Below are positions 15,901 through 24,409 of a stretch of 64,000 nt of DNA, piece by piece. A program made the translations under genes and the position numbers. The notes under the pieces are model-generated. The model was not told where the DNA came from, did not search any database, and was given only the letters and a program-made list of their open reading frames with translations. The stretch lies in assembly GCF_000018145.1 (NCBI RefSeq), contig NC_009952.1:186001-250000 (forward strand), in the 5' to 3' direction. Source of the stretch: Dinoroseobacter shibae DFL 12 = DSM 16493 (GTDB lineage: Bacteria > Pseudomonadota > Alphaproteobacteria > Rhodobacterales > Rhodobacteraceae). How positions within the stretch are numbered: the first letter of the stretch is position 1; each line of letters opens with the position of its first letter.

Positions 15901-17595
15901 TCAGCCGAGCAGGCGGCGGGCGATGACCTGGGCCTGGATCTCGGCGGCGCCCTCGAAGATGTTGAGGATCCGCGCGTCGCACAGGATGCGGCTGATGCCG
16001 TATTCCAGGGCAAAGCCGTTGCCGCCGTGGATCTGCAGCCCGTTATCGGCGGCGGCCCAGGCCACGCGGGCACCGAGCAGCTTGGCCATGCCGGCCTCCA
16101 CATCGCAGCGGCGGCCCTCGTCCTTCTCGAAGGCCGAGAAATAGGTCAGCTGCCGCGCGACCATGATTTCGACCGCCATCATCGCCAGCTTGCCCGAGAC
16201 GCGGGGGAAGTTGATGAGCGACTTGCCGAACTGCTTGCGGTCGATCGCATACTGCATGGACACATCGAGCGCGGATTGCGCAACGCCGATGGCGCGGGCG
16301 GCGGTCTGGATGCGGGCGGACTCAAACGTTTCCATGAGCTGCTTGAAGCCCTTGCCTTCTTCGCCGCCCAGCAGGTTCTCGCCCTTGACGTGGAAGTTGT
16401 CGAAGGCCAGCTCGTATTCCTTCATGCCGCGATAGCCGAGCACCTCGATCTCGCCGCCGGTCATGCCTTCGGTCGGGAAGGGGGCCTCGTCGGTGCCCGG
16501 GGTCTTTTCGGCCAGGAACATCGACAGGCCGCGATGGTCGGTCGTGTCCGGCTTGGTGCGCGCGAGCAGGGTCATCACATGGGTGCGGGCGGCGTGGGTG
16601 ATCCAGGTCTTGTTGCCGGTCACCTTCCAGTCGCCATTCTCGTCCTGCACCGCGCGGGTGCGCAACGCACCGAGGTCCGAGCCGGTGTTGGGCTCGGTGA
16701 AGACGGCGGTGGGCAGGGTTTCGGCGGAGGCCAGGCGCGGGAGCCATTTCTGCTTCTGCTCTTCGGTGCCGCCGCAGATGATCAGCTCAGCGGCGATCTC
16801 GGACCGGGTGCCGAGGGAGCCGACGCCGATATAGCCGCGCGACAGCTCTTCCGAGACGACGCACATCGAGGCCTTGGACAGGCCGAAACCGCCATATTCC
16901 TCGGGGATGGTCAGCCCGAACACGCCCATCTCGGCAAGCTCCTCGATGATCTCCATCGGGATCAGCTCGTCCTTGAGGTGCCATTCATGGGCGTGTGGCT
17001 CGACCTTGTCGACGGAGAAGCGGCGGAACTGCTCGCGGATCATCTCCAGCTCGTCATCGAGGCCGGTGGCGCCGACGGTGATTTCCGCCGCGCGTTCCTG
17101 CATCAGCTCGACCAGGCGGGTGCGGGCGGCCTGGGTGTTGCCGGACCGCGTCAGGGTCTGGATCTCGGGGGTCATCAGGCCGCGCTGGTCGTCCTGGCTC
17201 AGCCCGATATCCTGAAGGCGCAGGATTTCGCCCTGGGACATCGGAATGCCGCCATAGAGCTGCCAGAGGTATTCGCCGAAGGCGATCTGGTGGATCAGCT
17301 GCTCCACCTCGCCGAACTTGCCGTCGGCTTGCAGGGTTTCGGCCCACTTCTGCATCTGGCGCAGGGATTGGGCATAGGTCGCCAGCCAAGCCAGCCCGTG
17401 GGAGGCGGTCTGGTGCTCTTCGACCAGGGCCCCGGAGATGCGTCCGTCCACGGCCAGTTGCGTCTTCAGGATCGCGACGGCCTTTTCGAGCACCGCCTCG
17501 ACCGGGGGCACGGCAGCCGCGGTCAGGTTCAGCAGGTCCGGCAGAACCACGGTCTGGGCATCGTTCAGGGAAAGATCCTGTCCATCATGGGGCAT
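15901..17595 (-). CDS. mcd: (2S)-methylsuccinyl-CoA dehydrogenase (ethylmalonyl-CoA pathway)
   Basis: 564 residues from the ATG at 17593-17595 (MPHDGQDLSLNDAQTVVL), which has GGAGAA upstream. The C-terminal about 390 residues are an FAD acyl-CoA dehydrogenase: TIPEEYGGFGLS, FTEPNTGSDLGALRTRA, GNKTWITHAARTHVM, FGKSLINFPRVSGKLAMMA and GGNGFALEYGISRILCDARI. The first about 150 residues form an extra helical domain (VEEHQTASHGLAWLATYAQS), which distinguishes methylsuccinyl-CoA dehydrogenase from ordinary acyl-CoA dehydrogenases. It oxidises (2S)-methylsuccinyl-CoA to mesaconyl-CoA during acetyl-CoA assimilation, passing electrons to ETF, encoded at 28-30 kb. The specific name rests on the N-terminal extension. 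Confidence 0.87.
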   Translation of the reverse strand: MPHDGQDLSLNDAQTVVLPDLLNLTAAAVPPVEAVLEKAVAILKTQLAVDGRISGALVEEHQTASHGLAWLATYAQSLRQMQKWAETLQADGKFGEVEQLIHQIAFGEYLWQLYGGIPMSQGEILRLQDIGLSQDDQRGLMTPEIQTLTRSGNTQAARTRLVELMQERAAEITVGATGLDDELEMIREQFRRFSVDKVEPHAHEWHLKDELIPMEIIEELAEMGVFGLTIPEEYGGFGLSKASMCVVSEELSRGYIGVGSLGTRSEIAAELIICGGTEEQKQKWLPRLASAETLPTAVFTEPNTGSDLGALRTRAVQDENGDWKVTGNKTWITHAARTHVMTLLARTKPDTTDHRGLSMFLAEKTPGTDEAPFPTEGMTGGEIEVLGYRGMKEYELAFDNFHVKGENLLGGEEGKGFKQLMETFESARIQTAARAIGVAQSALDVSMQYAIDRKQFGKSLINFPRVSGKLAMMAVEIMVARQLTYFSAFEKDEGRRCDVEAGMAKLLGARVAWAAADNGLQIHGGNGFALEYGISRILCDARILNIFEGAAEIQAQVIARRLLG

Positions 17596-17732
17596 TGGCG
17601 TTCTCCAGCGTTTTCCGGTTTGGTCCGGGATAAGGACTTCGCAAGCGCAGCGCAAGAAAAATTCGCGAGCGCAGCGACACACGAAGTATTATGTCTTTGT
17701 CCTAGTGTGCGGCCGTGCTGTTGCAAGGGATG

Positions 17733-17764
17733 AACGCATAAAAACCGGAAAGTTTCCATGCGTT
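17733..17764. repeat. Inverted repeat upstream of the TauE gene
   Basis: AACGCAT at 17733-17739 and its complement ATGCGTT at 17758-17764 enclose a smaller GGAAA-G-TTTCC palindrome at 17747-17757. It lies in the relatively AT-rich gap between divergent mcd and the TauE/SafE gene and may be an operator or a hairpin. Function not known. Confidence 0.4.
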
Positions 17765-17870
17765 GTTTCGGAGCAGCCGCGACGCTGCGCTGCAAAATCG
17801 TGCGAGTCGATTCGTCCCGGCTTGCCGCCTCGGGCGCCGGGGGCTAAGGCCAGAGACAAAGGAGCCCCCC

Positions 17871-18635
17871 ATGGATCTGTTTCTGTCCCTGTCCGAGCTG
17901 ACGCTCGCGTTTCTGGTGCTTTGTGCGGTCTTTGCCGGTGTGGTGAAGGGGGCGGTGGGGTTCGCGATGCCGCTGATCCTGATGTCCGGGCTGTCGGCGG
18001 TGGTGCCGGTGCCGGTGGCGCTGGCCGGTTTGATGGTGCCGTCGCTGGTGATGAACCTGTGGCAGGCGCTGCGCGGCGGGGTGGGCGCCCTGTCGCTGAC
18101 GGCGCGGACGCATTGGCGGCTGGTGGCGCTGGTTCTGGTGTTCATCGCGCTTTCGGGACAGTTGGTGCTGGCTGTGCCGGAGCGGATCTTGTCGCTGATG
18201 ATCGGGGTCCCGATCGCGCTTTATGCCACGAGCCAACTTCTGGGCTGGCGGTTGCGCATCGCGCCTGCCTATCGGCGGCGGGCCGAATTGGGGACGGGCG
18301 TGATAGCCGGTTTTTTCGGCGGGTTCTCGGGGATTTGGGGTCCGCCCATCGTGGCCTATCTCGTGGCGCTGGATACGCCCAAGGCCGAGCAGGTGCGGAC
18401 GCAGGGGCTTCTGTACGGTCTGGCGAGTTGCGCGCTGGTGCTGACGCATTTGCGGACCGGGGTGGCCAATGTGGAAACCCTGACCTTTTCGGCGATGCTT
18501 CTGGTGCCGGCGGCGGCGGGCATGGCGATGGGATTGTGGTTGCAGGACCGGATGGATCAGGATCGGTTCCGGCAGGCGACGCTGGTCTTCCTGCTTCTGG
18601 CAGGTCTGAACCTGGTGCGGCGCGGGATTATGTGA
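17871..18635 (+). CDS. Sulfite exporter TauE/SafE family protein
   Basis: 254 residues from ATG 17871, with AAAGGAG seven bases upstream. About eight hydrophobic segments in two repeats, each with the family motif: AGVVKGAVGFAMPLILM near residue 22 and AGFFGGFSGIWGPPIVAYL near residue 145. TauE/SafE proteins carry anions such as sulfite or sulfoacetate, but the substrate here is unknown. It is divergent from mcd and convergent with the next gene, whose 3' end overlaps it by 8 bp. Confidence 0.85.
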   Translation: MDLFLSLSELTLAFLVLCAVFAGVVKGAVGFAMPLILMSGLSAVVPVPVALAGLMVPSLVMNLWQALRGGVGALSLTARTHWRLVALVLVFIALSGQLVLAVPERILSLMIGVPIALYATSQLLGWRLRIAPAYRRRAELGTGVIAGFFGGFSGIWGPPIVAYLVALDTPKAEQVRTQGLLYGLASCALVLTHLRTGVANVETLTFSAMLLVPAAAGMAMGLWLQDRMDQDRFRQATLVFLLLAGLNLVRRGIM

Positions 18636-19515
18636 GGCTGAGCGTCTTCTCGCGCAGCCATTCCATGAAGCCGCGGGGGTTGTCCTTGCGCGCCGCGATT
18701 TCGTCGGCGGTGAGCGGTTCGCCCACGATCGGGGCCTGCGGCTTGTTCAGGGAGTGTACGACCTCATGGAGCAGCAGCCCCTGGCGCAGTACCGGAGAAA
18801 TCTGATTGGCGATCTGGTACCAACGCGAATTCTGGCCGGTGAACCGGATCGGCACCACCTTGGCGCCGCTGCGCAGGATCATCTTGGCGGTGAACGGGTT
18901 CCATTCCGCTTCGATCGCCGGGCCGAACATGGTCTCGGACGAGGCGACCACTCCGGACGGGAAAATCACGATGACACCGCCCGCGGCCAAGTGGGCCATG
19001 GCCTGCTTGCGCATGTCGAGGTTTTTCTGCAGCGCATCGTCCTCGTGCGGGAAGGGCACGGGGATCATGAATTGCTGGATCTCTTCCACATCCGTGAGCA
19101 GCGAGCGCGTCAGGATCTTGTAATCGGTGCGCACCCGACCGATCAGGTCCGCGAGGATCATCCCGTCGACCAGCCCGTGCGGGTGGTTGGCCACGATGAT
19201 GACCGGACCGGTCCTGGGGATGCGGGCGATCTGCTCTGCGGGCGTGGTCAGGGCAATCCCCATCGTGTCGAGTGCCGGGCGCCAGAAGCCCTGGCCCGAG
19301 GGCACGCCCTGTTTCTCGAATTTTCGGATCAGGCGCAGCAGGCGGATCTTGCCGGTCCCCCATTCCATGGTCCGGATCAGCGCCGAGGCCCAGGGGTTGG
19401 TGAAGGTCTTGGCATAGGACAGGTTGCGACCGTCATAGGGTTGCTCGATGCGGTCGGGCATCTGGTCCGTGGAAGGCGCGGCCAACGGGCTCGAAGGGCC
19501 GGAACTGTCAGTCAC
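18628..19515 (-). CDS. Lysophospholipid acyltransferase family protein
   Basis: 295 residues from GTG 19513-19515, with AAGGA upstream. The PlsC-type motifs are NHPHGLVD (HX4D box, near residue 109) and VIVIFPSGVVAS (in place of FPEG, near 183). Conserved positions around FTAKMILRSGAKVVPIRFTG fit the hemolysin-like acyltransferase branch related to OlsA. Likely acts on a lysolipid at the inner membrane. A soluble N-terminal region of about 70 residues precedes the domain. The stop overlaps the convergent TauE gene. Confidence 0.8.
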   Translation of the reverse strand: MTDSSGPSSPLAAPSTDQMPDRIEQPYDGRNLSYAKTFTNPWASALIRTMEWGTGKIRLLRLIRKFEKQGVPSGQGFWRPALDTMGIALTTPAEQIARIPRTGPVIIVANHPHGLVDGMILADLIGRVRTDYKILTRSLLTDVEEIQQFMIPVPFPHEDDALQKNLDMRKQAMAHLAAGGVIVIFPSGVVASSETMFGPAIEAEWNPFTAKMILRSGAKVVPIRFTGQNSRWYQIANQISPVLRQGLLLHEVVHSLNKPQAPIVGEPLTADEIAARKDNPRGFMEWLREKTLSLT

Positions 19516-19595
19516 TCTGCAAATCCTTCAGCGAGATGGGGTCGCTTAACATGGCTGTCCCTCACTGGAAAGCCGACGCGGGGCGCGCGGGCGTG

Positions 19596-19865
19596 TCAGT
19601 AGTTCTCCCCGAACCTGTTGGCGACGAGCTGTTCGAGGGCCTTGGCAAGCTCTTCGGCGGCGGGGCCCTTCGTTTCCACCTGGATCGATGTGCCCTTGGA
19701 AGCAGCCAGCATTAGCAGCCCCATGATCGAGTCGCCCGACGCCGACAGCCCGTCCTTTTCGACCTCGGCGCTGGCATCATGGGCTTCGACGCATTCGACG
19801 AATTTCGCAGAGGCCCGCGCATGCAGGCCCTTCTCGTTGATAATCTTCAGTTCCTGGCGGATCAT
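19596..19865 (-). CDS. ptsH: Phosphocarrier protein HPr
   Basis: 89 residues. It carries the phosphotransfer His15 in GLHARAS and the regulatory Ser46 in SASGDSIMGLLML, so it can be phosphorylated by both EI and HprK. It starts MIRQELKIINEKGLHARA with GGGAGG upstream. It is the last gene of the minus-strand PTS/HprK group, 10 bp after the EIIA gene. No sugar permease is present, so this is a regulatory relay. Confidence 0.95.
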   Translation of the reverse strand: MIRQELKIINEKGLHARASAKFVECVEAHDASAEVEKDGLSASGDSIMGLLMLAASKGTSIQVETKGPAAEELAKALEQLVANRFGENY

Positions 19866-19875
19866 CCGGCCTCCC

Positions 19876-20265
19876 TCAGACCTTGCCGTCGAAGCTGTTT
19901 ATATACTTGCGCCCCGCCTCGAGTGAAAGCCTCACGGCATCCTGCACCGGGGCGTTGCGGGATTTTGCGAGCTTGATTAGCATCGGTAGGTTGGCGCCGT
20001 AGACGATTCTCCGGTCTTCCCGGGCAGAGGCATTCAGCGCAAGGTTGGACGGAGAGCCGCCGAACATGTCGGTCACGATCACCACGCCGCCGCCGGTATC
20101 CACGGCATCCGCCGCAGCGCAGATTTCCGCCTGCTTGGCCGGGCGGTCGCAATCGGCCGCGATCGAGATCGCGCGCATGCCATCCTGTTTGCCGACCACG
20201 TGCTCGACAGCCAGAAGATACTCTTTCGCGAGACCCCCGTGCGCAACGATTACAATTCCAATCAC
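19876..20265 (-). CDS. PTS mannose-type EIIA protein
   Basis: 129 residues from GTG 20263-20265, with GGGAGG four bases before it; the frame remains open upstream but outside coding-like sequence. The fold signature is MIGIVIVAHGGLAKEYL with the phosphorylated His9, then VVIVTDMFGGSPSNLAL near 63-79 and NLPMLIKL near 95. Single-domain EIIA-Man (often called ManX or EIIANtr-like regulator) accepts phosphate from HPr and is thought to regulate rather than transport. Confidence 0.9.
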   Translation of the reverse strand: MIGIVIVAHGGLAKEYLLAVEHVVGKQDGMRAISIAADCDRPAKQAEICAAADAVDTGGGVVIVTDMFGGSPSNLALNASAREDRRIVYGANLPMLIKLAKSRNAPVQDAVRLSLEAGRKYINSFDGKV

Positions 20266-20302
20266 GTGGCCTCCCTTGGGCTCAGATTGGGTGAACTGAC
20301 AC

Positions 20303-21205
20303 TCAGGACTGCGCCCCGATGGATCGGCGCGACAGTTCCAAGTGTCTGTTAGATACCTGCCACCCCTCGGCGACAAGAGCCGCGGAGAGCTTTTCTGCGA
20401 CGGTGACGCTGCGATGTTGCCCGCCGGTGCAACCGAAGCCAATGGAGAGGTGCGATTTTCCCTCTTCGCGGTAGGCGGGCAGCAACAATCGAACGAGCGA
20501 GGCGATATTGTCAAAGAAACTGTCGAAACGCGGATCCGCGGACACATAGTCCTGCACCCGGGCGTCGCGTCCGTCCAGGCGGCGTAGGGTGTCCTCCCAA
20601 TACGGGTTTCGCAGGAAGCGGACGTCGAACACCATGTCCGTGCCCTGGGGCACGCCGCGTTTGTAGGAAAAGGATTGGACCGTGATCGCCAGGCGCAAAC
20701 TGTCGCGGTCGCCGAACCAGCGCAGCATTTCGGCCCGCAGGTCGTGGGGGGACAGCTCGGAGGTGTCGATCACCACGTCGGCCCGCGCCCGGATCGGGGC
20801 GAGCAGATCGGTCTCCCGCGCGATGCCGTCCATCGGGCTTTCGAGCGGCGCGAGGGGATGGCGGCGGCGGGTCTCGGAGAACCGGCGCGTCAGAACCCGG
20901 GGGGAGGCATCGAGAAACAGCAGTTGCGCATCGGCCCTTGGATCCTCGGCGAGCAGGTGCAACAGGTCCGCGACCGCGGTCACGCTGAAATCCCGCGTGC
21001 GGGCATCCAGCCCGAGCGCCAGCGGGCGCGCCAACGGCGGGCCGTCCAGCAGCCGGGGAACCAGCGAGATCGGCATGTTGTCGATGGCCTCAAAGCCGAG
21101 ATCTTCGAGGGCGCGGATGGCCGTGGTCCGGCCGGCGCCGGACGGCCCGGTGACCAGCACGATCTTCTGCGGCATCTTTTCGGGCGTTGGCGCTGTATCG
21201 GTCAT
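20303..21205 (-). CDS. rapZ: RNase adapter protein RapZ
   Basis: 300 residues. P-loop GPSGAGRTT (20-28), [20 protein letters not shown], the mid-protein motif [22 protein letters not shown], and the C-terminal [18 protein letters not shown] typical of RapZ/YvcJ. In enterobacteria RapZ controls GlmS through sRNA decay; in alphaproteobacteria its role is less clear, but it is regularly placed between hprK and the EIIA gene. It starts 12 bp after hprK. Confidence 0.93.
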   Translation of the reverse strand: MTDTAPTPEKMPQKIVLVTGPSGAGRTTAIRALEDLGFEAIDNMPISLVPRLLDGPPLARPLALGLDARTRDFSVTAVADLLHLLAEDPRADAQLLFLDASPRVLTRRFSETRRRHPLAPLESPMDGIARETDLLAPIRARADVVIDTSELSPHDLRAEMLRWFGDRDSLRLAITVQSFSYKRGVPQGTDMVFDVRFLRNPYWEDTLRRLDGRDARVQDYVSADPRFDSFFDNIASLVRLLLPAYREEGKSHLSIGFGCTGGQHRSVTVAEKLSAALVAEGWQVSNRHLELSRRSIGAQS

Positions 21206-21217
21206 GTCGGGTCAGGC

Positions 21218-21655
21218 TCAATCGGGCGGGTGCGGGGCCCATCGTTCATGGTGAAGGTAGAGCCAGAGGGCCGCAGCAAAAGACGGGCTGTCCACCTTGT
21301 GAAGCAGCGGGAGGTCGACATCAAGCATGCGGCGGATGCGAAACGGGGGCAGGCGGGCGGTCTCGATCTGGTCCAGGTCGACGAGGGCTGCGACCGGCGT
21401 CGGTGGGGCGGCGGGAACCGACAGGATCCCGAGCCCGCGGGCCTCGATCTTGCCGGCGATATTGGGCGCGGGATGGGCGACGAGGGTGCCGTCCACCGCG
21501 CGCAGCTCGGTCCGGTCGTCCGAGATCAGCCGCGCGCCGAAGGCGATCAATTGCAGCGCCAGGCTGGATTTGCCCGCCCCCGCGGCCCCCGCGATCAGCA
21601 ACGCCCGGCCCGAGGCGGCGACGCTGGTGGCGTGGAGCATCTCGGCATCGTGCAT
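21218..21655 (-). CDS. hprK: Short HPr kinase/phosphorylase
   Basis: 145 residues, the truncated alphaproteobacterial form lacking the N-terminal domain of Firmicutes HprK. P-loop GAAGAGKS (23-30) followed by LALQLIAFGARLISDDRTEL, and the HprK signature segment APNIAGKIEARGLGIL near 63-78. It phosphorylates Ser46 of HPr. It begins 2 bp after chvG stops, tying the PTS relay to the two-component system. Confidence 0.92.
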   Translation of the reverse strand: MHDAEMLHATSVAASGRALLIAGAAGAGKSSLALQLIAFGARLISDDRTELRAVDGTLVAHPAPNIAGKIEARGLGILSVPAAPPTPVAALVDLDQIETARLPPFRIRRMLDVDLPLLHKVDSPSFAAALWLYLHHERWAPHPPD

Positions 21656-21657
21656 CG

Positions 21658-23376
21658 TCAGAGAGGCAGGCCGACCACGAACCGCGCGCCGAGGGGGGCG
21701 GAGGTGATGTCGTCTTCGGTGGGGCGGATGTTCTCGGCCCAGATCACGCCGCCATGGGCATCGATGATCTGTTTCGAGATCGCGAGGCCGAGGCCCGAGT
21801 GGTTGCCGAATTGCCGCTCCGGGCGTTCGGAATAGAACCGGGTGAAGATCTTGGTCAGGGCCTCTTCGGGAATGCCTGGTCCGGTATCCTCGACCACGAT
21901 CAACGCGCGGTTGTCGCGCCGGCGCACCCAGAGCCGTACCGCATCGCCGCTCTCACAGAAGGAGATCGCATTGCTCAGCAGGTTGACGAAAACCTGTGCG
22001 AGGCGCGGCTCCAGCCCCTGGATGGTCATCGGTCCGGGCGGCAGGTCGGTGATGAAATCGATCCCCTGGGTTTGCGCTTCTTCCGCATGGAAGTCGGTCA
22101 GCGCCCGGAGCATCCGGATCAGGTCGAAGGTCTCTTCCTCCTCCTTGACCAGTTCGCTGTCGAGCCGCGAGGCGTTGGAGATATCCGAGACAAGCCTGTC
22201 CAGGCGCCGCACATCGTGTTCAATCACTTCAAGCAGTCTCTGTCTTTGGTCTTCGCGCTTGGCCACCCGCAGCGTCCCGGTCGCCGAGCGCAGGGAGGCG
22301 AGCGGGTTCTTGATTTCATGGGCCACGTCGGCCGCGAACTGTTCGTTGGCGTCGATCCGGTCATAAAGCGCGGCAACCATCCCTCGCAACGCGCCGCTCA
22401 GGCGGCCGATCTCGTCCGGGCGCGCGGTCAGGTCCGGGATCCGGACGCGGCCGGGGTTCATCTTGCGGGCGTTGCGATCACGGCCGAGTTCGGCCGCGGC
22501 GGCGAGGTCGGACAGCGGATTGGCGATGGTCCCGGCGAGCACGAGGCTCAGGCCGATCGAGACCAGCAGCGCCACCATGAACATCTGCAGGAACTGCTCC
22601 CGCTCGTTCTGCACCAGCGCGTCGATCTCCCCCGACGCCGTGGTCAGGGCGACGATCCCCTTGACCTCCCCGCCCAGCAGGATCGGGGTGCCCACGGCGA
22701 AGATCTGGTTGCCCGAGGGGTCCACGCTGTTCTCGATGGTGGTGCGTCCCGACAACGCGCCGGGCAGCAGGCTGCGGGCCTGGTCCGCCCCGGGAGGCAA
22801 CAGGGGCAACCTTTCCTGTCCAACGAGCTTGGCGATCAGCTCCCAGATACCGTTGAGAAAATCCGTGATGATCGTCGGCTTCGGCGCGTTCTGTTCCGAC
22901 AGGGCGACCCATTCGGATCGTTTGGCACCCTCGGCGCGCGCAAGGATATTGCCCGCCGGATCGAAGACGAACAGCTCCAGAGACGGCGCCAGGTCGAGGG
23001 ATGCCACCAGCCGCGTGATGTCGATACTGCGGAGATCCGCGTCCGCCTCTTGCGTGTCCGCCACGGCCTCGAACACATCCGCAATCAGATGCGCCTCGAA
23101 CACCAGGCCCTGCTCGCGCTGGAACACCAGGCTGTCGCGGAACGGGTTGAGGTAGAGCACCCCGACCACCAGCACCAGAAGGGCCAGAAGGTTGAAGGAG
23201 ATGATCTTGCGCGCCAGCGGGGAGCTGTTGATCGCCAGTCCGCGCTGCAAGCGTTCCCGACCCGAGCGCGCGGCCTTCCGGTCCGCCCGCTTGGCATCCA
23301 CGCCGCCGCCATCCGCCGGATGCAGGGATCCGGAGGGGCCGCTCTGCGAAGGGTCGGGGTCTGCTGCCAAGGTCAT
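21658..23376 (-). CDS. chvG: Sensor histidine kinase ChvG
   Basis: 572 residues. Two membrane spans (about 63-83 and 260-285) flank a periplasmic sensor domain; then HAMP, a dimerisation domain with phospho-acceptor H353 in [17 protein letters not shown], and an ATPase domain with [15 protein letters not shown] (N box), [12 protein letters not shown] (G1) and [15 protein letters not shown] (G2). ChvG/ExoS kinases respond to acid or envelope conditions and phosphorylate ChvI. The start overlaps the chvI stop in ATGA. The N-terminal about 50 residues are disordered and Pro/Ser rich. Confidence 0.93.
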   Translation of the reverse strand: MTLAADPDPSQSGPSGSLHPADGGGVDAKRADRKAARSGRERLQRGLAINSSPLARKIISFNLLALLVLVVGVLYLNPFRDSLVFQREQGLVFEAHLIADVFEAVADTQEADADLRSIDITRLVASLDLAPSLELFVFDPAGNILARAEGAKRSEWVALSEQNAPKPTIITDFLNGIWELIAKLVGQERLPLLPPGADQARSLLPGALSGRTTIENSVDPSGNQIFAVGTPILLGGEVKGIVALTTASGEIDALVQNEREQFLQMFMVALLVSIGLSLVLAGTIANPLSDLAAAAELGRDRNARKMNPGRVRIPDLTARPDEIGRLSGALRGMVAALYDRIDANEQFAADVAHEIKNPLASLRSATGTLRVAKREDQRQRLLEVIEHDVRRLDRLVSDISNASRLDSELVKEEEETFDLIRMLRALTDFHAEEAQTQGIDFITDLPPGPMTIQGLEPRLAQVFVNLLSNAISFCESGDAVRLWVRRRDNRALIVVEDTGPGIPEEALTKIFTRFYSERPERQFGNHSGLGLAISKQIIDAHGGVIWAENIRPTEDDITSAPLGARFVVGLPL

Positions 23377-24074
23377 TCTTCGTTGTACTTGTACCCTATG
23401 CCATAGAGCGTTTCGATCGCGGTGAAGTTCTCGTCCACCGATCGCATTTTCTTGCGCAGCCGCTTGATGTGACTGTCGATGGTCCGGTCATCCACATAAA
23501 CCTGATCATCATAGGCGACGTCCATCAACTGGTCCCGACTCTTGACGAAGCCTGGCCGTTGCGCGAGCGCCTGCAGCAGCAGGAATTCCGTCACCGTCAG
23601 GGCCACGTCCTCGCCTTTCCAGCTGACCGCGTGGCGCAGCGGGTCCATGGTCAGGTTGCCCCGCACCATCACCTTGCTTTCATCGATATCCCCGGCCTCG
23701 TGGTTCGCCACGGCCTGTTGGCGGCGCAGCAGGGCACGGATACGCTCCACCAGCAGGCGCTGGGAAAACGGCTTCTTGACATAGTCGTCCGCGCCCATTC
23801 GCAGGCCCAGAACCTCGTCGATCTCATCATCCTTGGAGGTCAGAAAAATCACCGGCATCCGGCTTTTCTGGCGGACCCGCTGGAGCAGGTCCATCCCGTC
23901 CATACGGGGCATCTTGATGTCGAAAACACCCAGCTCCGGCATCCTGCGCGTGAAGGCATCGAGCGCGGATTGCCCGTCATTATAGGTTTCCACCTCGAAC
24001 CCTTCGGCTTCCAGTGTGATGGAGACGGACGTCAGGATATTGCGGTCGTCGTCGACCAGTGCGATCCGCGACAT
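23373..24074 (-). CDS. chvI: Response regulator ChvI
   Basis: 233 residues from the ATG at 24072-24074 ([14 protein letters not shown]); the frame is open further upstream, but that part is not regulator-like. Receiver domain with acidic pocket D8-D10, phospho-acceptor D52 and Lys in DDYVKKPF; OmpR/PhoB-type winged-helix DNA-binding domain from about 135 ([46 protein letters not shown]). Divergent pckA lies across a 335-bp control region, the same arrangement known in rhizobia, where ChvI and pckA are neighbours. Confidence 0.95.
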   Translation of the reverse strand: MSRIALVDDDRNILTSVSITLEAEGFEVETYNDGQSALDAFTRRMPELGVFDIKMPRMDGMDLLQRVRQKSRMPVIFLTSKDDEIDEVLGLRMGADDYVKKPFSQRLLVERIRALLRRQQAVANHEAGDIDESKVMVRGNLTMDPLRHAVSWKGEDVALTVTEFLLLQALAQRPGFVKSRDQLMDVAYDDQVYVDDRTIDSHIKRLRKKMRSVDENFTAIETLYGIGYKYNEE

Positions 24075-24409
24075 GAGCGAATTCCTTCTGCTGCTGCCTG
24101 CCTTCCTTTGGTCGCGACGATGTTGGCTCGCCGCCTGAGAATCAACGTGTTTCTCGTCAAGACAGGGGTATGACGCCCCCAAATCACACCAAATCGAATA
24201 ACAAAGCTCTAATTTCGCGACTTTTACGAAATCTGATTGCGCTAAACCCTGGCGTGGTTGCGCTAACTGTGCCGAACGGTCCTGTTCTTCGCCGCGGACC
24301 CCATGGTATACGGCCTGCACATGTGGTGGGCGCCCTGCGGGAGCGCCGCCTTCGATGAATTTCGGGTCCCGACCGCGGCGGCGGTGTGTAACGAAGCAGG
24401 AGCTCAGAC
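24075..24409. other. Divergent control region between chvI and pckA
   Basis: 335 bp without a gene. It is clearly more AT-rich than the flanks between 24170 and 24260 and must contain promoters in both directions. Direct repeats of TTGCGCTAA (24237-24245 and 24258-24266) stand in the middle. A short frame across 24170-24358 has no coding signs. Confidence 0.6.
24237..24266 (+). promoter_or_regulatory. Tandem TTGCGCTAA boxes upstream of pckA
   Basis: Two exact 9-base copies start 21 bp apart, i.e. two helical turns, and lie 144-173 bp before the pckA start. Such same-face spacing suggests a dimeric regulator or two bound protomers. Candidates are ChvI itself or a LacI-type regulator of gluconeogenesis; the sequence alone does not decide. 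Confidence 0.45.

Noticed and set aside
15763-17733. 656-aa plus-strand open frame opposite mcd
   Set aside because: Antisense shadow of mcd; the mcd frame has clear acyl-CoA dehydrogenase motifs and this one has none.
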